Source: Parabacteroides sp. PF5-6
GTDB lineage: Bacteria; Bacteroidota; Bacteroidia; Bacteroidales; Tannerellaceae
Direction: 5' to 3'
Length of the DNA: 64,000 nucleotides
Assembly: GCF_029504695.1 (NCBI RefSeq)
Contig: NZ_JAQFIN010000010.1
Span: 62,001 to 126,000, forward strand
The notes beneath the pieces were generated by a model, which was given only the letters and a program-made list of their open reading frames with translations, ran no database searches and was not told the origin of the DNA. The position numbers were made by a program, and so were the translations under genes. Shown one piece after another: positions 60,713 through 64,000 of the stretch; within the stretch, counting starts at the first letter, position 1, and the number at the start of each line of letters is the position of its first letter.

Positions 60713-60717
60713 CTTGT

Positions 60718-62067
60718 TTAGAGTTCATATCTCTTTATTTTGTTATAAAGCGTCTGCCGGGAAATACCCAGTTGGCTGGCGACCATCGACAGGTTGCCGC
60801 CGTATTTATCCATGGCGCTCTTGATCATATTGTATTCCATCTCTTCCAGGGTCGTAGCCTCCGGCAGCTCCGTTTTTTGTTTCTTGGGGAAATGGAAAGC
60901 GGTCGCATCGAGGGTATCGGAATCGCTGATGATCACCGCTTTCTCGATCGTATGTTCCAACTCACGGATGTTGCCGAACCAGGACTGCTCTTTCAGCTTC
61001 TCCCTGGCATCGGCCGAGAGCTGAAGAGCCGGTTTATTATAGATATTACCATACTTGAGTAGGAAGATCTCCGACAAAGGAACAATATCCTCCGGACGCT
61101 CGCGCAAGGGAGGAATCTCGACATGGATCGTATTGATCCGGTATAAAAGGTCTTCGCGGAACTGCCCTTGGTCGACCATCTGCCGCAGGTCGCGGTTCGT
61201 CGCACTGATCAGGCGGATATTCACGGGGATAGGCGTATTGCTTCCCACCCGGACCACCGAACGCTGCTGGATCGCAGTCAACAGTTTCGCCTGCAGGTGA
61301 TAAGGCAGGTTACCGATCTCATCGAGGAAGAGCGTACTATTGTCGGCCGCTTCGAATTTTCCGGGACGATCGGCGCGGGCATCCGTAAAGGCGCCTTTGA
61401 CATGCCCGAAGAGTTCGCTTTCGAAGAGTGTTTCCGTGATCGCCCCCATATCGACCGAGACCATCGCCTGGTGTTTGCGGTTGGAGAATAGATGGATCTC
61501 GCGCGCCAGCATCTCTTTCCCCGTCCCGTTCTCGCCGGTGATCAATAGATTGGCATCCGTAACGGCGACCTTCTCGATCAGGTTGCGCAATTGTTGCATC
61601 GCTGCACTCTCGCCCCAGAACATGCCGCTCTCCTGAGATACCAACGCTTTGCCTTTGCCTTGCGTTTTGCTGCCGGAACCTTTGCGCGAAAGGATAGCCA
61701 TCTGAAGCGACTCGATCAGTTTCTGGTTGTTCCAGGGCTTGACCACAAAGTCGGCCGCCCCTTCTTTGATTCCCCGCACCGCCAGGTCGATATCGGCATA
61801 GGCCGTGAAAAGCACAACCGGCAGCGCCGGATACTCTTTCTTGATCTCACTCAACCAAAAGAGCCCTTCATTGCCACTATTGATACCGGCGCTGAAATTC
61901 ATATCCAAGAGCACCACATCGACTTTCTCACTACTGAATACCGATTTGATTTTATTGGGCGTAGTGATGGTAATCACCTTTTCAAAGCTTGTCGCCAATA
62001 ACATCTGCACGGCCGTGAGAATCGCTTTGTTATCGTCGACAACCAGTATTGTACCTTGTTTAGCCAT
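60718..62067 (-). CDS. Sigma-54-dependent response regulator (NtrC family)
   Basis: 449 residues. Receiver with DVVLLDMNFSAG (Asp near 54), AAA+ domain with GENGTGKE (Walker A), the ESELFGHVKGAFTDA segment in the sigma-54 contact loop, LFLDEIGNLP (Walker B), and a Fis-type HTH at the C-terminus (GGNLSMVASQLGISRQTLYN). The loop reads GAFTDA where the textbook motif is GAFTGA. It should activate the divergent tolC operon, which has a consensus sigma-54 promoter. Its own promoter is at 62108-62115. Confidence 0.95.
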   Translation of the reverse strand: MAKQGTILVVDDNKAILTAVQMLLATSFEKVITITTPNKIKSVFSSEKVDVVLLDMNFSAGINSGNEGLFWLSEIKKEYPALPVVLFTAYADIDLAVRGIKEGAADFVVKPWNNQKLIESLQMAILSRKGSGSKTQGKGKALVSQESGMFWGESAAMQQLRNLIEKVAVTDANLLITGENGTGKEMLAREIHLFSNRKHQAMVSVDMGAITETLFESELFGHVKGAFTDARADRPGKFEAADNSTLFLDEIGNLPYHLQAKLLTAIQQRSVVRVGSNTPIPVNIRLISATNRDLRQMVDQGQFREDLLYRINTIHVEIPPLRERPEDIVPLSEIFLLKYGNIYNKPALQLSADAREKLKEQSWFGNIRELEHTIEKAVIISDSDTLDATAFHFPKKQKTELPEATTLEEMEYNMIKSAMDKYGGNLSMVASQLGISRQTLYNKIKRYEL

Positions 62068-62107
62068 TTCGCGAATTTTAATCTTATCCTATCTTCGATT
62101 TAAGGAA

Positions 62108-62115
62108 CAAAGATA
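62108..62115 (-). promoter_or_regulatory. -7 box for the sigma-54 regulator operon
   Basis: TATCTTTG on the minus strand, 40 nt before the start codon. Confidence 0.7.
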
Positions 62116-62159
62116 ACGTTTAGGTTCGAAAATGTGCTATTCCGAAACGCCCGATTTTG

Positions 62160-62194
62160 AAATGTGTTGACGGTTATCAACAAACAAATAGTCC
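62160..62194. promoter_or_regulatory. 35-bp palindromic block, possible enhancer site
   Basis: It contains GTTGACGGTTATCAAC, an inverted repeat GTTGA-N6-TCAAC, centred about 163 bp upstream of the -24 element, a normal distance for a sigma-54 activator site. All 35 bp are identical, reverse-complemented, to 21360-21394. A role as activator site is inferred. Confidence 0.55.
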
Positions 62195-62337
62195 TGCCTC
62201 AATGCGGTCGTTCTGTAAGGACAAGAGCGTTGAAAGCGCGTGGGTGTCAAATTCTTTTACAGCGCTGTCTAATAATTTGACAATGGGTTGTGCGGAGAAG
62301 ATTGCTAAAAGACTGACTGTATGCGGCTTGTAGCTTT

Positions 62338-62353
62338 TGGCACATTCTTTGCT
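62338..62353 (+). promoter_or_regulatory. Sigma-54 promoter of the efflux operon
   Basis: TGGCACATTCTTTGCT matches the consensus TGGCAC-N5-TTGCW exactly, with GG at 62339-62340 and GC at 62351-62352, ten bases apart. Transcription would start near 62364, about 18 nt before the tolC ATG. Confidence 0.92.
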
Positions 62354-62381
62354 TGGGGATGGGTAAGAAAAGAACAAAGCG

Positions 62382-63713
62382 ATGAGAAAGAAAGTTATAC
62401 TGACAGCAATCATGGGATGCCTGATCTGGGCCGCAGGGGCACAGGAACGGGTGTGGACCTTGGACGACTGCATGCGCTACGCGGTGGAGAACAGTCCGAA
62501 GGTGAAACAAAAGCAACATACGCATAACACCTATAAAGCGGAATACCGGCAGTCGCTGGCTTCGTTCCTGCCTTCGGTGACGGCGCAGACGGAAGCCGGT
62601 TGGGGTTTCGGGCGTAGTGTGGACGATAGTTACAACTATATCAACACGACGAATTTCTCGAACTCCTATGGATTGAACGCAAGCCTGCCGATCTTCAACG
62701 GTGGACAGCTGATCAACAATTGGCGCCTGGCAAAGGTCAACCGCCAACTGGGTATGACTAACGTACAGAAACAAAAAGACGACCTGGCGATCCTGATCAT
62801 GTCGGCTTATGTCGATGTGTTGTACTACCAGGGCACCGTGACTTACGCCGAAGAGAAGCTCGAAGAGAGCCTGCAGACGGCGTTGCAGACGGAGCGTATG
62901 GTTGAACTCGGCCTGAAAGGCAAAGCCGAACTGGCACAGGTCGAAGCCCAGGTGGCTGCCGACGATTATTTCCGCATCAACCAGCGTAACCTCTACGATG
63001 TAGCCGTATTGACGTTGAAGAACTATATGAATTATCCCGCGGAAGAACCCCTGTCGATCGATGCCCTTGACGAAGTGAATGCAGCCTTGTTGTCGGACGA
63101 CGACGCCCAGGAGATCTTCGCTTACGCCCAGGGGAGCAATCCGACGGCGTTGCAAGCCGAATATCAAGTGGATGCCGCGCGGATGCAACACCTGATCGAA
63201 AAAGGCAAACTCTTTCCCACCATCTCGTTCTGGGGCGGTGTCTATACCGATTATTATAAAGACCTGAAAGCAACCGATCCGGGGGCTTCTTTCTCGAACC
63301 AGTTCAAAAACAAACGCCGCGAATCGTTGGGATTCTCCCTGAGCCTGCCGTTGTTCAGCCGGTTAACTAAGGTAACGTCGATCCGCCGGGCGCGCAACAA
63401 TATGCGCATCGCCCAGGAACAGCAGACGGAGATCTTGCGCGAACTGCAGACAGCCATCGAAAAGGCGGTACTCGAACGCGAAGGCCTGTTGAAAGAAACC
63501 ATCCAGATGGAAAAGAAAAAGGATGCGGATGCGTATGCCTACCAGGTGACCCTGCGCAAGTTTGAAGAAGGCCTGATGAGCCCGCTCGACGTGCAGACCA
63601 GCAGTAACCTGTTGATCCAATCCAAAGCCAACCTCCTGTTGAAGCGGCTTACTTACTACATGAAATGCAGGGAAGTGGAATATTACAAGGGGAAATCCCT
63701 AATTAATGATTAA
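62382..63713 (+). CDS. TolC family outer-membrane efflux protein
   Basis: 443 residues. A signal peptide (ends near GAQER) is followed by two repeated helical halves, each with strand regions (GLNASLPIFNGGQ and GFSLSLPLFS near 83 and 310) and long coiled helices. It forms the outer-membrane duct of a tripartite pump. The next gene encodes a HlyD-type adaptor, so an ABC or RND partner is expected just beyond the window. Expression should depend on sigma-54 and the adjacent response regulator. Confidence 0.94.
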   Translation: MRKKVILTAIMGCLIWAAGAQERVWTLDDCMRYAVENSPKVKQKQHTHNTYKAEYRQSLASFLPSVTAQTEAGWGFGRSVDDSYNYINTTNFSNSYGLNASLPIFNGGQLINNWRLAKVNRQLGMTNVQKQKDDLAILIMSAYVDVLYYQGTVTYAEEKLEESLQTALQTERMVELGLKGKAELAQVEAQVAADDYFRINQRNLYDVAVLTLKNYMNYPAEEPLSIDALDEVNAALLSDDDAQEIFAYAQGSNPTALQAEYQVDAARMQHLIEKGKLFPTISFWGGVYTDYYKDLKATDPGASFSNQFKNKRRESLGFSLSLPLFSRLTKVTSIRRARNNMRIAQEQQTEILRELQTAIEKAVLEREGLLKETIQMEKKKDADAYAYQVTLRKFEEGLMSPLDVQTSSNLLIQSKANLLLKRLTYYMKCREVEYYKGKSLIND

Positions 63714-63830
63714 TGATTAATTGTTAATTGTTAATTGCGCAAGCGGTAAACTGAGCATTAACAATTGACAATTTAGAACATGCGCTTGCGCTAATTAACA
63801 ATTAAGAATTAACAATTAACAATTAGAATA
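63714..63830. repeat. Simple-repeat hairpin (TTAATTG units) between tolC and hlyD
   Basis: TTAATGATTAATTGTTAATTG units on the left and TTAACAATTAACAATTA units on the right enclose GCGCAAGC/GCTTGCGC, giving one long stem within the operon transcript. Confidence 0.82.
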
Positions 63831-63832
63831 CG

Positions 63833-64000
63833 ATGGATATAAAGTTAGAAAAGAAGAAAGGGATACAGAAGAAACATCTTCCTTACATTGGGGGAGGCGC
63901 GTTGTTTCTGGTGTTATTGGGTTGGATCATTTTTGGCGATCATTCGTCGACGCTGCGGGTGGATGCCCGGGGCATCAGTATCGGCAATGTGACGAAAGCG
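63833..64000 (+). CDS. HlyD-family periplasmic adaptor (partial)
   Basis: The first 56 codons are present: a basic N-terminus (KLEKKKGIQKKH), a single transmembrane helix (IGGGALFLVLLGWIIFG) and the start of the periplasmic part (LRVDARGISIGNVTKA). This matches membrane-fusion proteins linked to TolC. It runs off the window end. It lies 119 bp after tolC, behind the simple-repeat hairpin. Confidence 0.85.
   Translation, partial: MDIKLEKKKGIQKKHLPYIGGGALFLVLLGWIIFGDHSSTLRVDARGISIGNVTKA

Noticed and set aside
1-64000. tRNA, rRNA or intact transposase genes
   Set aside because: I looked for cloverleaf-like ends, rRNA conserved strings and transposase motifs in the gaps and found none; a covariance-model search would be needed to exclude small RNAs.

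Overview
The window is bacterial chromosome from a Bacteroidales member, most likely Parabacteroides or a close Tannerellaceae relative. Evidence: SusC/SusD outer-membrane pairs, hybrid two-component (HTCS) regulators with Reg_prop propellers, a C-terminally extended ribosomal protein S16, a T9SS-type C-terminal sorting domain, pyrB-pyrI, and about fifteen promoters with the Bacteroides primary-sigma -7 box (TAnnTTTG). The genus is an inference; the order is well supported. No rRNA, tRNA, CRISPR array or intact insertion sequence was seen.

Layout. 0-2.4 kb: end of an FtsX-like permease, rpsP, and a SpoIID-like protein. 2.4-3.6 kb: gene-free repeat patch. 3.6-8.4 kb: sodium/solute symporter, engB, then a minus-strand pair (KamA-like radical SAM enzyme and a DUF2148 ferredoxin-like protein). 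8.5-14.3 kb: two overlapping paralogous sensor kinases with periplasmic binding domains. 14.4-17.1 kb: pyrB, pyrI, flavin reductase and a small outer-membrane barrel. 17.1-21.0 kb: AddB-like nuclease and an aldo/keto reductase. 21.1-28.7 kb: a possible 15-codon leader peptide unit, a palindromic 22-bp array, a GH31 enzyme with PA14 insert and its HTCS. 28.9-32.5 kb: aryl-CoA ligase, ACT protein, 48-aa symporter accessory protein and symporter. 32.5-37.4 kb: dense repeats around a large beta-helix surface protein with T9SS sorting domain, plus an inverted remnant of a second such domain. 37.4-55.3 kb: a polysaccharide utilisation locus with membrane AraC regulator, GH127, SusD, SusC, a GH146-like enzyme with FIVAR tail, and HTCS; it looks specialised for beta-L-arabinofuranosides. 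55.3-59.1 kb: glnS, TPR protein, DUF368 lipid-carrier translocase. 59.4-64 kb: NtrB/NtrC-type two-component pair divergent from a TolC-HlyD efflux operon that has a textbook sigma-54 promoter.

The most unusual content lies between the genes. Several arrays of about four 21-22-bp units, mostly with a palindromic core but with unrelated core sequences, occur at separate intergenic sites. Two gene-free loci 47 kb apart (2.4-3.4 and 50.3-51.1 kb) share several of the same repeat families, partly in opposite orientation. Other structured elements keep a conserved core while their terminal inverted arms differ between copies yet remain self-complementary within each copy. Many intergenic gaps also carry 7-10-bp simple repeats arranged as inverted halves, and in two genes similar sequence runs into the coding frame. 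A 35-bp block with a 16-bp palindrome is identical, in opposite orientations, at 21.36 kb and at 62.16 kb upstream of the sigma-54 promoter.
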